Source: Aphelenchoides besseyi (lineage: Eukaryota > Nematoda > Chromadorea > Rhabditida > Aphelenchoididae). From it: a stretch of 64,000 nt of DNA. A model generated the notes under the pieces. It was not told the DNA's origin. It saw only the letters and a program-made list of their open reading frames with translations, and searched no databases. The position numbers were made by a program, and so were the translations under genes. Below are positions 1 to 13,048 of the stretch, in pieces. The stretch spans positions 5,022,001 through 5,086,000 of the forward strand of contig JAMPIQ010000003.1 of the NCBI GenBank assembly GCA_024699855.1, read 5' to 3'. Within the stretch, counting starts at the first letter, position 1, and each line of letters opens with the position of its first letter.

Positions 1-488
1 CGTCCTAGACCTCTTAATAATGGCTTATTCTATGGACGATAACTCACGCAGTGCAGGTAACAACATTCGATAGTAGGGAATAAGTACGGGACCAATTCCA
101 TTCAAAGCAGATATGCGACGCAACAGATCCAACATTTCCATTCGCTTCTTGATTCCTCGCTGTAAGCCCAAACGAATATTTAGCATCTAAATTAAGTTCT
201 GAAAAGCTCGTAGTCACCATTACAAACCACATCATTTAGCGTTCTTGCAATACAATGAGCAGAATCGTTTAGCGAAATCAAATCTTGAAATGTCCGTAGA
301 GCAATCATATCGTATGGTGGACGTTCAATCGACAAACCACAACAAATCTTTTGAATTAGTTCGCATGTCTCTGTAGGCGTCAACTCAGCAGGATTCACCA
401 ACCATTCGATGTTTCGCTTCGTACTCGAATTCACAACCCGAACCGGCAATTGACGATCTTCGTAAAATTTGACAAATTTCGTTTCCAT
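1..488 (-). CDS. PACRG: PACRG-like protein (parkin co-regulated family), 3' end outside the window
   Basis: The first exon (start at 488) begins with FVKFYEDRQLPV, matching the family's F-R-K-Y-Y-E-R-G-D-F-P start. It continues through a helical-repeat region to about position 230. A short intron ending TTTAG leads to an exon with ALNGIGPVLIPYYRMLLPAL, close to the PACRG signature VPYYRQ-LPVLN. A GTGAGT donor near position 46 suggests the C-terminal exon lies beyond the window edge. In known families PACRG is a microtubule inner or junction protein of ciliary doublets; in nematodes this would mean sensory cilia (inference). The exact donor of the first intron is uncertain: GTTTGT or a neighbouring GT. 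Confidence 0.7.
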
Positions 489-1162
489 TTCACTCTAAAT
501 TTTCACAATTATCAACTGTGATCTTACTGTTGAGTACATTGTTTGAACGACGTGCTGGAGCGCTAACTGGAGTAAACGGTTTGGTTGCTTTTTGTTCGCT
601 TTGGATCGTGAATGCAGGAACCTAATGGAAAGTCGATTGGAAACTCAACTGAAAACTCACTCGTCGAAGAGAATGTCTTCTCGGTTGATAGAGAATCTGT
701 TGACGTTTGTTATCTTTCACGATGTTACGAGAACAGTCGACCTTGAAAACGGGACTCCAACTTCGAAATCTGGGATTCCGACAAGCTCTGGTGACATCGT
801 ACGGAATCATAATTCTGAATTGGCGGAACAAACAACTTTCTGAATATTTACAACAAACGCAAAGTTTTGAGCGGTACCGTGGTTACGAATCGCCGTCGTT
901 TACGGTCCGTTTGATTTGCTTGTTTGTGTCTCGACTTGCAACCGGAAATCGATTTCAAGTCTGAAGTCAAAATTGACCACTGGGATTCCAAAAAGACCAA
1001 AAGAAAGAGGTAACACATTGGTCAGTCCGACGGTGCGAATTTTAGTTCTCGATTGGAATTTTTTTTAGGCGGCGATTGAGCTCCCACGAAATTTTGCGCT
1101 TTCGTTTTCTGTCATTATACTCGCTGATAGTCAGTCGCTTAACTGAAATTTATTTTCAGACC
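489..1162. other. Spacer between PACRG-like and a small plus-strand gene
   Basis: No recognisable gene. Overlapping open frames on both strands (plus strand 592-843 and 707-964) show no family resemblance. A TTTTCAG acceptor at about 1153-1159 lies directly before the start codon of the next gene, so part of this spacer may be a 5' UTR exon or a trans-splice outron. Confidence 0.4.
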
Positions 1163-1450
1163 ATGACCACCACCTACAAACTCGTGCCGATTGCTGGAAT
1201 GGAAAGCGTCCAAAAGAATTTCGCGTATCTTCAATGCTACGACAAGAAGGTTTGCATGAATCTCGCGAACAAACCATTTGTAAGTACCATCTTATTATTG
1301 TTGTTTATTAATTTGTTTTAGATCACTCTGCACGAACGATTTCAACTCCTGGAACGCGGCTTCCGACTCCAATACGAAGGACCACGAACCAAATACCAAG
1401 ACGATTTCTCGGTGAACATCACATTGACATCCAACTCGAAAACCAACTGA
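1163..1450 (+). CDS. Small protein of unknown function, two exons
   Basis: Exons 1163-1279 and 1322-1450 give an 81-residue protein; the 42-bp intron has a GTAAGT donor and a TTTTAG acceptor and falls between codons. A TTTTCAG acceptor sits three bases before ATG, which is why I chose this start over the upstream ATG at 1076. An AATAAA signal follows near 1491. There is no signal peptide or membrane segment; the protein is soluble and mixed-charge. I do not recognise the family. Its structure and poly(A) signal make it a likely real gene. Confidence 0.5.
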
Positions 1451-1636
1451 TCTGTCAGTCATTCCTTAAGTCATTGTTACAATATTTCCTAATAAAAAAT
1501 ACAATTGTGAACATTCCTAAGGATCCATTAACTTGTTCGTCCAATTGTAATTTTTTTGCTACACATATCCACGCACAATAAGAAAAACGAGTTTATGATG
1601 GACAGTAACAAAAATAGAACTAACAATTGCAGAGAC

Positions 1637-2620
1637 CTAAAACTTTCCAAATTCATTTTTTCTGACTTTTCGATCGGTGTAACGATCCATTTTGGCGGCC
1701 ATTTCTTTGTCCCACGGGTTGTTTCGGTCCGGACGTTCGTGATCGAACTTCTGCTCCTCGTAATCAAACCAATCCTGTTTCGGACGATATTGTCGATAAA
1801 TTCGCTTGTTCCGAAGACCGAAGATTTTGCCACCAGTGCCCGGATACGCAGTTATTCCTGCGAACGATGTTGTCGTATACTCAACGAATGAACTTACCCT
1901 TGTGTACGGCGTCGGTGTCGTTGGGATGGAAACGTGTTGGATGCTCGTTAACAGTCAAATTAGCAGGAAGATCGGAATTGCGGGCCATTTGAGCGTAGTC
2001 GGTCGTATTTCGAACGGACTTCTGATAGAATTGAAGGGCGTCTTCCATCGATTCGACGTATAGAAGTTTGGAACTTGGAACATAGTGATTCAATTGTTTG
2101 CCCAACTCCAATAGCACCTGAACCATTCGCAACGATCAACAAACAAGCACACCAACTTACTTTGCTTTTGGCCGAAAGATTCGGAAACTTCTTGTCGTCC
2201 ACTTGCAATTCGTTGTTTTTTGCCACTGAAGCGAAGATTTCCGTCAAGTTTTTTGGCGGATCATAATTGTAATTAAACGGCATAATTCTAAATAAAAATA
2301 CAACAAACAAACAACGTTGATTTCGTACCCTCGTGCTCGGATTTTGTCCATAGCACCTTGTTCGTCCAACAGTTCGCGTTTGGCGATTTCATTGTACAGA
2401 TCCAACCCTTTACGTTCGGACAATTCGTCTTTCAACACCACCAAAGGTCCTTTCTCTTTAAGAGCTTCCTGAAAGAAAAATTCAAAAGTTTTCGTGATTC
2501 GAAACTCACTCGTTCTTGCGGACTCATCGGCGAGTTGTTTGTTTCCTTCGATGTTGAGCCCCAAAATTTTCTGAACGTTCTTTGCAACACCCATCTCGAC
2601 GTTGAATAGCGTTGAAGCAT
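1637..2620 (-). CDS. MRPL50: Mitochondrial ribosomal protein L50 (mL50), C-terminally extended
   Basis: Five exons (2510-2620, 2329-2468, 2161-2287, 1898-2117, 1637-1857) total 819 nt, in frame, 272 residues. The N-terminus is basic and serine-rich, as expected for a mitochondrial presequence. The middle matches mL50: an N-L-T-E-I-F-A helix, then LLELGKQLNHYVPSSKL (compare LADDLGHVVPNSRL in vertebrates), then DALQFYQ and SDLPANLTV (compare NLPPNLKI). The protein is much longer than the roughly 158-residue human protein. The final exon adds a charged tail (FDYEEQKFDHERP) that I do not recognise. It should act in the mitochondrial large subunit. The identification rests on residues 90-190; the tail is unexplained. 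Confidence 0.75.
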
Positions 2621-2794
2621 TTCGAACAACAAACTCGGGAATCGGAGTTCAGCAAACGATCAGAAAGAAAATCGACGTTTGAATTGGCGCCGCTTCAAAA
2701 ACGTTCCAAAACCAACGAAGTTAATTGAATTCGAATTCATGGCGTCTATGCACGTTCCTGTCGATGGAAACGGTCGAACTTTCATTCATCGATT

Positions 2795-4254
2795 ATGGGC
2801 AGCTATCCGGATATGAACACGTTGAGAATCGAGGATTTGAAGTCGGAGCTCGTCGTTGAAGCGCGATTAAAGTCAGGATGGTAATTTGTGGATCTCTTCT
2901 TTAAATGCTTTTTGTTTTTAGCAGCAAAGCAGATGGTCACGAATACAAAGCCGATTTGATCAAGTTAGTTGAATCCGTTGGTTTCATCCCGAACTGGAGT
3001 TCTATTCCCGTCAAATGTCCCAAACTGTCGACGGTCGTAGATCATTTGCTCGTCGGTTCACATTCAACGAACGCCAACGAGGTTTGTTTTTTTCTCGATC
3101 TGTTTTGAATATTTCGATTCAGAAGGTACGGGCACATGCGGGAACTGAAGTTCTTTTTTACTCGGCACGTGAATCCGAAGCGTTGGCTCAGGAGATTAAT
3201 TTAGACGACAATCGAGATGAAAGTACCGTTGCTTCGTTGCAATGGGAGCTTCCGAATTTAAAGTTCGATCATCTGTTTGAAAACCTTTTTTACGAGGACA
3301 ACATCAAAACGGAGGTTGGCAATTGATTAGTCAAGTAGTAATCCATCGACAGTTTAGTTGTTAGCTTTTGTTTCGAGTGTTGTGAATCTCAGCAGAATGG
3401 GCGTAGATACGAATGTGATTGATCTCAACCGTTTGATATTGTTGCACGGTCCACCAGGAACCGGAAAAACAACGTTGTGTAAAGGAGTTGCTCAACGATT
3501 GGCGGTCAGATTGCAAAACACCTACAAACGTACGATCTTTTGTGAAATCAACAGTCATTCGCTTTTTTCTAAATGGTTTTCCGAGGTAATTGAACGGTAT
3601 CTTCTCTTTTTATTTTGATTTTAGAGTGGGAAACTAGTGCAAAAACTGTTCGAACAAATCGCTGATTTGGCAAGCGATCCTGATTGGCTTGTAATTGTTT
3701 TAGTCGACGAGGTTGAATCCCTAGTTATGGGTCGGAATGCAAGTACTTCAGAGCCGACGGATGCAGTGAGGGCCGTTAATGCGGTATTGACTCAAATCGA
3801 TCAAATCAGAACATTTCCGAATGTTTTCGTTATGACCACATCAAACATTACCGGAGCATTGGATTCGGCTTTTTTGGATCGAACTGATTTGGCGCGTTAT
3901 GTTGGAAATCCGACAGCCGCAGCTACGATTAAGATTCTGCAACGAGCAATCGTTGAGTTTTCAAGAGTAAGTCTACTTCTATAGCCTGTTCAATAAAAAT
4001 CGAACTTCAGTTGGGCATCATTATCGATGGAATGGAATCCGATGTAGAACAAAAACTTCAAGATATATTGCCTGCGAATATACAAGTCAGTGGACGATTG
4101 TTGAAAAAGATACCTGTTCTAACATATGCCCAGTTGAATGTAATTTTGACTATTAACTTCTTAGCGGTCTTATTTATTATAGAAATCAACTGTAACACTT
4201 GATGAGTTCGTTTCAACGTTACGTGAATTGATTGTTGGAATGAAAAACCCGTAA
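2795..4254 (+). CDS. TRIP13: TRIP13/PCH-2 AAA+ ATPase
   Basis: Seven exons (2795-2880, 2922-3081, 3123-3314, 3358-3585, 3625-3966, 4011-4139, 4183-4254) sum to 1209 nt, 402 residues. Walker A is GPPGTGKT, Walker B VLVDEVES, sensor 1 TTSNI; EINSHSLFSKWFSE is diagnostic for the TRIP13/PCH2 branch, as is VVNAVLTQIDQI (here AVNAVLTQIDQI). Family members remodel HORMA proteins (MAD2, meiotic HORMADs) with p31comet in the spindle checkpoint and meiotic prophase. The N-terminal HORMA-engaging domain is less conserved. The start at 2795 gives an open frame into the first intron. Its stop lies 4 bp from the stop of the convergent SPTLC1 gene. Confidence 0.93.
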
Positions 4255-4258
4255 CTCG

Positions 4259-6064
4259 TCAGTGCGAACATTTTTGAGCAGCCGAACCTACAGCATCTGC
4301 GTATTTTTCAATTTGTTCACTTGTCATCTCGCAGTTACACATCACTTTCAAACTGAAAATAAACTTGTCATTGTATCAATAAGACTTCTATTCACCTGTT
4401 TTTTACGGGAAACATTTCACCTTCGGCCAAGTAACGAGACTTCGCAACAACAATTTCTGCTTTAAACAACTAAAATGTCGAGATTAGTTTTCGGAAAACA
4501 TTCAGCAAACGTACTTCTTCAGCCAAACGCTCCAACTTGTATTTCGAATTTGTCTCGTCGAAACAATGAACGAACTTCATAGGAGATAGCGAATCAGCAC
4601 GAAGGTAAAACTCCGTTTCTTCCAATACCTTTTCTAGCAGATTTTGCATGAGTTTCGAGTTTGTTTGAAGCTTCGTAATTCGCTCCGGTTCTTCATCAAT
4701 GATGAACAACGCTTCTTTTGCAGCAGATGCCAAAAGTGGAGGAAGCGAAGCGGAGAAACAATACCCAAGACCTGAAGTTGAGACTGTAAGTAAAAATACA
4801 AATCTACCTACCCGAAAGTCGTTGATGTCCCACCACGTACGATCGACCACAACAGAAACCTCCAGTGCTTGCAATTGCATTTTCCAACGAAACCATTACC
4901 ATGTCAATGTCGACAATGTTCACACCATAATGTTCGGTAATACCTATAGAATGTTGAATTTTCGAAACCAATCACCCACTAACCTCGTCCTGTTTTGCCA
5001 AGAACTCCGAATGAATAGGACTCGTCAATAAAAATTCTCACTTTGTATTTCCACTTTAACTCCAACAATCGAGGCAATGGACATAAGTCAGCACTTTTTG
5101 CGTAAATACCTTCAACAAGAATGAATTTTCGAACGGTGGCTGCTTTCTTCGGATTCTAAAAAGAAAATTAGTCAAAATCAACTGCACTTAACCTTTTTGT
5201 CTTCTTTCGCTTGCAACTCGAGAAGTCGCTCCAGATCTTCCATATTGTTGTGCTCAAACCATTCGATTCTGCTTCGTGATGCTTGAAGTCCTTTTTGAAT
5301 TGCAAAATTGCATTCTAAATCGAAACTTAACAGAATCTTTTCATCAAAAACCTTTGTCGGCGTAGATGATATCTCCTCGTTTTGCGTAAGCCGGTATTCC
5401 ACTAGCAATCGTCGCGAACCCGTAACTATACAAAACCGACTCTTCACAACCCATGAACTCGGCGATTTGTTTCTCCAGATCCAAATGAACGTCTACAGTT
5501 CCGTAGAAACCACGGGGTCCACAGGATCCAACTCCATACTTGAAAATTGTTTCTTTTGCTGCTTTCTAAATACTATGAATAGACAATCCAATTAGTTTGC
5601 TGAATTACTTCGATTCGTTCGTTCCCAACAAAGCAAAGAAAATTTGAAGTCGCCAAATTCGCGTATTTTTTTCCTTCGATCGTAAGAACTGTTCCCATTT
5701 TACTGAATTCCAAACAGTCAATGTTGCATTCATTTATTACCCTTCAACTTTTCGCGCGACTTCCATCGAATCCGACGAATTGTTTGATGGAACAAGCGGT
5801 TCGGGTGTCCATTGACTAATGATCTCATCTTCTTCCTGGAATGACTGTGAGTGGCTGCCGAAATTGGAATCTTACCTCTTCCGTCAACTGATTAGTGCGA
5901 CTTTTTGAACGATGAAACACAAATTGGTAGATGGCAAATGTAAAGAACAAAGCACTCAAAATGTATGTGGTATACGACGACTGTAATCGCTCATTTGAAG
6001 CACTAAACAAGTAGTCTACCTGCCATATACAATTGTCCGTAAAGTAAGTTAAGATCCAATCCAT
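4259..6064 (-). CDS. SPTLC1: Serine palmitoyltransferase subunit 1 (SPTLC1/LCB1)
   Basis: A multi-exon gene starting at 6064. The first exon encodes a membrane anchor ([17 protein letters not shown]), then [16 protein letters not shown]; later exons carry [53 protein letters not shown] and [18 protein letters not shown]. These match SPTLC1 in order, including the Cys-Gly-Pro-Arg loop that is mutated in human HSAN1. The subunit pairs with SPTLC2 in the ER and catalyses the first step of sphingolipid synthesis; family members lack the PLP lysine. The stop is at 4259-4261. A TTCTTTAG acceptor lies about 27 bp before ATG, and the gene starts 160 bp downstream of another minus-strand gene, a possible operon arrangement. 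Confidence 0.93.
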
Positions 6065-6224
6065 TCCACGGGCTTGTTGATGAAAACTCCTAAAGAATTA
6101 ATGAAAACTTTGCGTTTGTTCAAATGCCAAGTATCTAAGTGAAACGAAATTCCACACTTCCGACTGATAAGACAGTTGCGAGTATTTTGTCCGAGAACAG
6201 AAGTTTATTATAACACTTGAATGA

Positions 6225-7946
6225 TTAACGACGCCGTTTTTTCTTTTTCTTTTCATTTGTCGGTAATTCACGGTAAAAGTTTGAAGCGGGAGACGTCGAC
6301 TCGATGGTTTGCACGGGAATTTGAGTTTTTGTTCGTCGTAAAATTCTGTGAACTTCTTGCATGTCGACCGATTGCAATCTAAAATGCGACTGAAGAACCA
6401 AAAACCCTGGGACATACCCGTCTTCTATCGAAGTATCTTCAACAAATTTGAGCAAATTGAGCAGGTCGTCTAATTGAGAGTCCAAATTCTGCTTTTTCGA
6501 AATCACTTCACTACCACGGACATCAAATGTCGAAAAGGGAATTCCGCTAAGATTGACTGCAAGACTAAAAAGAACGTGCTTATTCATTGTTAGTACGAAG
6601 CATGTGCCTTGTGTTTCAAATTCAAACGCGTTACTAAGAAACAATGAATACAAAAAGGAAATGATTCTGATACCTTGCAGAGAAGTTGGACAGTGGTCTG
6701 AGCCATTCGCAATGCGTCCGAACATTTGCTTCAACTTCTTCGATCACACGATTTCCAACTTCTGCAGCGACTCCAATAAAAAGTAAATTCAAATTCACCT
6801 AAACCATAAACTTCCTTATGACTTTCGCAAAATGTATACTCACGTGATGTTTCCGTTCAATGTAACCCAAGGAGTAGTCGATGGTTCTTGCACAAATCAA
6901 ACGTAGTTTATCCAAAAGCAAAAGACGTTTCAACAAATTCGAAAGTAAATAATCGACAGTCGTTGAAGTGGGCGAGTTCATGAGCTCTCCATCGGTCAAA
7001 CCCTAAGATTTTTATGTAAAGAATACAGTCAATTCGACCAACTTTTGCAACTAAATGAGTGAAAGACGTCAGTCGATTGTCACTCAGTTTTTTGATCAAC
7101 GAGTTCATTTGACGAATGAGTCGCAAATTGCCATGATGTTTGTATGCTTGGCCGTATTTGTAGATCAGCAGGTTGACTATCTTCATTGTCTTCGGACTCA
7201 CTCCATCGCCACATTCTTTCCAACGTCTCAGTGCGGAGTTCAACACACGATTCAATTCGCCGAGTGTTTTCTTCGCATTGGCTTTCGATTCCGTTGAGAA
7301 GAGACGTTTCGGACGTTTTTTGGTGTTGGTATCGATTAAAACTGTGAACAATTTAGGAATACAAGACCGTTAATACAACAACTTACCCAACAGCTCATCA
7401 TCCATTGTACCAAGCAGAGCGGCTACGAGATCAAAACCGTTGATAGACGCGAATAGCAACGAAAGTTTGGCGTGTGAAAGATGACAATCAGTTTCCGGAG
7501 CAAAGACGAAGAATTCGAGATTAAGCGACTATCTTCCTCTTATACGGTGTGTAGCAATGATGAATGGGTTCTTGTAAATAACGATAAATTCACGGTTATT
7601 GAGCATTTTTACTGTAAATTTTTCTTGATGTCACTCAACTCGACATGTTCGATTTTGAGTGCAAAGCACGAAATTTTTGATTTTGTTCTTTGCCCTTGAT
7701 GCACTAAAAAAGCGTCCAATCATCCAAATTTGGCTGCTAATGCACGTCTCGGTGATAAGGAAGAGGTCCAACTGAAGTGGTCAAATGTTTTTGGTCGAAT
7801 GAAATTTGATAAAAACAATCATGTGCTAATGGACACTTGCTGACCGTTTCGTTCAGTTCGCTAAACAGACGCTTGATTGATTTCCGGCTCAACTGTACGT
7901 TTTGTTGTTTGTAAAGAAACGTTGAAAGTGGTTCTAACGATTTCAT
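6225..7946 (-). CDS. Uncharacterised basic protein, possibly NEPRO-like
   Basis: A minus-strand multi-exon gene ending in a lysine/arginine tail (KKKKKRRR then stop at 6225), consistent with a nuclear or nucleolar protein. Parts that can be read: LSTFLYKQQNVQLSRKSIKR near the N-terminus; LSLLFASINGFDLVAALLG near 7400-7470; SALRRWKECGDGVSPKTMK near 7230; and a final exon from 6734 down. The first stretch fits the LxxxLYxxxNxxxxxK pattern of the NEPRO (nucleolus and neural progenitor) domain, but the rest does not align convincingly, so the name is tentative. A further in-frame ATG at 8033 would overlap AGXT exon 1 on the other strand; ATG at 7946 avoids that. The exon order between 7480 and 7740 is unresolved. 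Confidence 0.45.
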
Positions 7947-7985
7947 TTTGCAGAGATTGCCGATCGTCTTCTGTCGATAGTTGAA

Positions 7986-9660
<1,675 letters not shown>

Positions 9661-9821
9661 TTCCTTTTCTGATTATCGTTGCTACATACACGGTTTATAT
9701 TTTTTACTAAAACAAATAAACTTATACATCTCTATGTACGCATATAGGCATCTCGTCTGAAACGATAAAATATTTCATTGACAGCTACGCATTCATACAT
9801 TTGAAAATTCAGGTTATAAAA

Positions 9822-12002
9822 ATGTCCGACCCAAAGAACGATCAACCCATTTTGACGGACTCAGAGGCGATCGTCGACAATGCGCACATCAACGTGGAGA
9901 TAAAGACAGAAAACAAAGAAGTAACTGTTGGATTCTGTAGTGTTTACTGTTTTTTTCAGCCGGATTACGTTGTTGTCACGGATTCAACAAATGGCGAACC
10001 ACTCGAACTTCCGACTGGAGAAGATAAGTAAGTTGATTGGAATCGTAAATGAATAACACGAATTTCAGCCTTTTAACTTTGAATACACTAACTTGTGCGT
10101 TTCCCGGAGCACATGGACTAAAGTTCAAGAATCCAGTTACTGGAGCATCACGCGCTTTATTGTACGTTTAATAACAGCTAAATAATCTTACGAAATTTTT
10201 AGAATCGACTCCACCGGAACCAAATTTCATCCACCGAAAGGCGGATGGTCGGACAAAGTCTTCAACGTGATCTATCAAACAGAACCGACAGCCAAACGTT
10301 CAATAAGTGGTAAGTCGGCAGTTCGATCCCCAATTCAGAAGGCTAAGCTTGTGTAGTTAAAAATAAGAACTAGAGACGAAGATGGTTGGGTGTGTTTTGA
10401 GTTGTGAAAATTTTCCGAGAAATTGAGAGAAAAGAATGAAAGTGATGAGTTGAATGGAATTAGTAAATACGTTCAGGTGATCCGAGTGCAAAGCGAAAGA
10501 AGCGAATGGACGAATCGATTGCGAGCGATAGTGATGGCGAGGGAAACGGAACGCACAGTCAAGTAACAGCCAAGTTGCAACGTTTGAACGAAGAAGATGA
10601 TTCCGCAACAGCGGCAAAGTCATCGATGAATGTGAAATCGGCGGCAAGCAAGAATGATAAGAGCGAACATGCATCGAGTGCGGATATAACACAGGAGTCA
10701 AATGCCAAGGCTGAACAATCACTCTGTTCGGATATTATCGTTCTTGGATTGCCGTATCGATTCAATGAAACACAAATGCGAGAGTATTTCTCGGAGTTCG
10801 GTCCTGTTGAAATGTGTGAGGTATGTTTTGATTGGGTCGTTAGACTTTGAAGATGAAGCGAATTTCCAATGCTGATTGTCAAGTGTTAATCTCTATTGTA
10901 CGCATTCACATTGCTTGCTCCATTTTGTGTTGTTTTGAAAGATTAGTCGACTTAATCGCCTGAGTCTTGGCGCCTTTATGATCGATCAATTCAGATTAAG
11001 AAACCAAGAGATGGTGATGGAAAATTGAACAAAGGATTCGGATTTGTTCGCATGGAACGAATCGACGATCAGGATGCTATTCTCAAAGCTTCTTCCCATG
11101 TGATCGGAGGCCGAAAATGCCAAGTGAAATTGCCGATGTCTAAAGTGGGCGTGTTATTTGAACCATAATGCTGTGCTTATTTTCAGGATAATCGGGATGG
11201 ACGTCAGGAAAACGTTCGTTTATTTGTTGGACGTTTGAGTGAAAAAATTTCTACCAAACGACTTCGTGATTTTTTCGATTCTGAAGCACGAAAAATCGAC
11301 TCTCGAGTGCAGATTGTAGACGTTTTTATTCCAAGTCCATTTCGCGGTTTCGCATTCGTTACGCTGTCGAGTACATCCGTTGCTAAAGAGTTGTTGAAGT
11401 AAGAGACCAATTTGTTTCATCTAAGTTCTATTTCTTTAGAAAAGACAACTTTGTTATTGACGATGTGACAATTACACTAAGCATCGCTGCACCGAAACAA
11501 CAACAAGCCTACAATTCTCCGCCTTCAGCCTACTTTGGCCGAGCCGGAAATTACTATGATCCGGTAAGTAGGAATATGGATGTTTATCAGACAGTCAATT
11601 TTAGCGACCTTCACTGCCCGATCCGTGGGAAAGACGTCCGAGAATGCGAGCCGGTGGTCGTTTCAGTGACAGTTTCGAACCTAATCGTTTTGAAAGTAAG
11701 TGAAATAGAAACTGCACTCATTCGAAATCGTCTTTTCCTTAGACGCAAGTCCACTACCATCAGGCAGTAATGCTTTGGCGAACAATTTGGAAACTTTGAA
11801 TTTGAATCACATGCAACCGGAGGTACTGAATTCTGCATGGCAAGCCTTTTGGTCCGTGGCTCAATCAAATCCTCAGGCCGGTCCTTCGCCTGTGGTCCAC
11901 AGAGCTTATCCGCATCAACAACGCCCTAGTTTATATCCTCCAACTTCCGGACATCGACAACGAGCCAACCATCCATCAAATAGTCCGAGACAATGGCACT
12001 GA
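9822..12002 (+). CDS. TARDBP: TDP-43 / TARDBP orthologue
   Basis: Ten exons from ATG 9822 (exon starts 9960, 10069, 10203, 10477, 10995, 11187, 11440, 11605, 11743; stop 12000-12002). Domains in order: the N-terminal oligomerisation fold (YVVVTDSTNGEPLELP, then TCAFPGAHGLKFKNPV, compare human QFPGACGLRYRNPV); a basic NLS (KRKKR); RRM1 with DIIVLGLPYRF and KGFGFVRM; RRM2 with RLFVGRL and FRGFAFVTL. An insert rich in Ser, Asp and Glu separates NLS and RRM1. The C-terminal tail is short and not glycine-rich, but LNSAWQAFWSVAQSNPQAGPS resembles the human conserved helix around residues 320-343. The role in RNA binding and splicing is from the family. A TTCAG acceptor lies 9 bp before ATG. Confidence 0.93.
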
Positions 12003-12139
12003 GTATCATGCAAAAATTACACGTCGTTTTGTCAAGTTAATTTATGATCAATTTGAATTTCCATTAAAAATAAGTCGAATGATCTGAGGTCAATCAAAGA
12101 AAGAGATTCATTAATTAAACGTCAACTAAGATCTTCAAA

Positions 12140-13048
12140 TCACAAACACTCGTATCGACAAATACAATCACAACCGCAAGTATCGTAGTTCAAATGTTTA
12201 TGAACAACGCGAATGGGTTCGTGACCATTAGCACAAGTATCAATACCACACGTGCACTCGCATAGTGGACAGTTGTTGCTGGATCAGTCGATTAAATCAA
12301 AGCAACTTTCAACCTACCCAGAATTGAGAAAATTTCCTGCTCCACTTTGTGGAACCATTTGACAGATCTCCATTTTCCAAACCAAATCGACCAATGTGTT
12401 GTTGGGATTATATTGATGCCAACATTGAAGTCCTCTAAAACTTCCATTAAGTGCGTAGCACTTTAATTCTGATACCTGTAAACGAGATCATTACCCAAGA
12501 TTGTGTGTTCAAATGGTTTCACGGCCACGTTGATTCTTTCGCTTGCGCATCCCATGGCATCTAATTTGACCTTTGGCGAAGTACAGCAAACAGGATCGAG
12601 TCTTAAAAATAAAAGTAATTAAAATCAAAAATCTGTATTTACAAAACAACATTCGTAGAATTTTCAATAGCTAAATGGTCACAAGTTAGATAGGCGAATC
12701 CAATTGAATGTACCGTAAGCATGAAACCCAGCTAACCATTGGTTTCCTGTGCATCCTTCGATTTGTCCATTACATTGTGGAGTAGAAGTGAGTGTTTGAC
12801 AAGTAATCTAAGAATATGTAAGTATACACATTTGTTTTGTGCACTACCGAATCCAAATCTGTATCGATGATCGACTGACATTCGATGCTCAAAGATCCCG
12901 CTTTGTTTGCTTGAAACACCGAATTTTGACGTCGAATAGCCGAAACTTTGTATCCTCGTTGACAAGAAAGAGTGAAGTCAGTTAGTCCATTGACTGCCAC
13001 AATAAGCAATAGAAAAATGAACGAAACAATAACCATTTGATTAGTCAC
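12140..13048 (-). CDS. Secreted cysteine-rich protein, family uncertain
   Basis: The first exon encodes a clear signal peptide (MVIVSFIFLLLIVAVNG) followed by TDFTLSCQRGYKVSAIRRQ. Later exons give CNGQIEGCTGNQWLAGFHAYG, an exon with DPVCCTSPKVKLDAMGCASE, one with CWHQYNPNNTLVDLVW, and a last exon packed with Cys (NCPLCECTCGIDTC...CGCDCICRYEC). The DFxLxC-G-xVxAIRS and W-x-AGF-x-AYG patterns recall dermatopontin-like modules, but I would not name it on that. Near 12720 the frame must shift by one base for the exon to reach its donor, so either there is a very small indel or I have missed an intron. The protein is probably extracellular with many disulfides. Confidence 0.6.
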
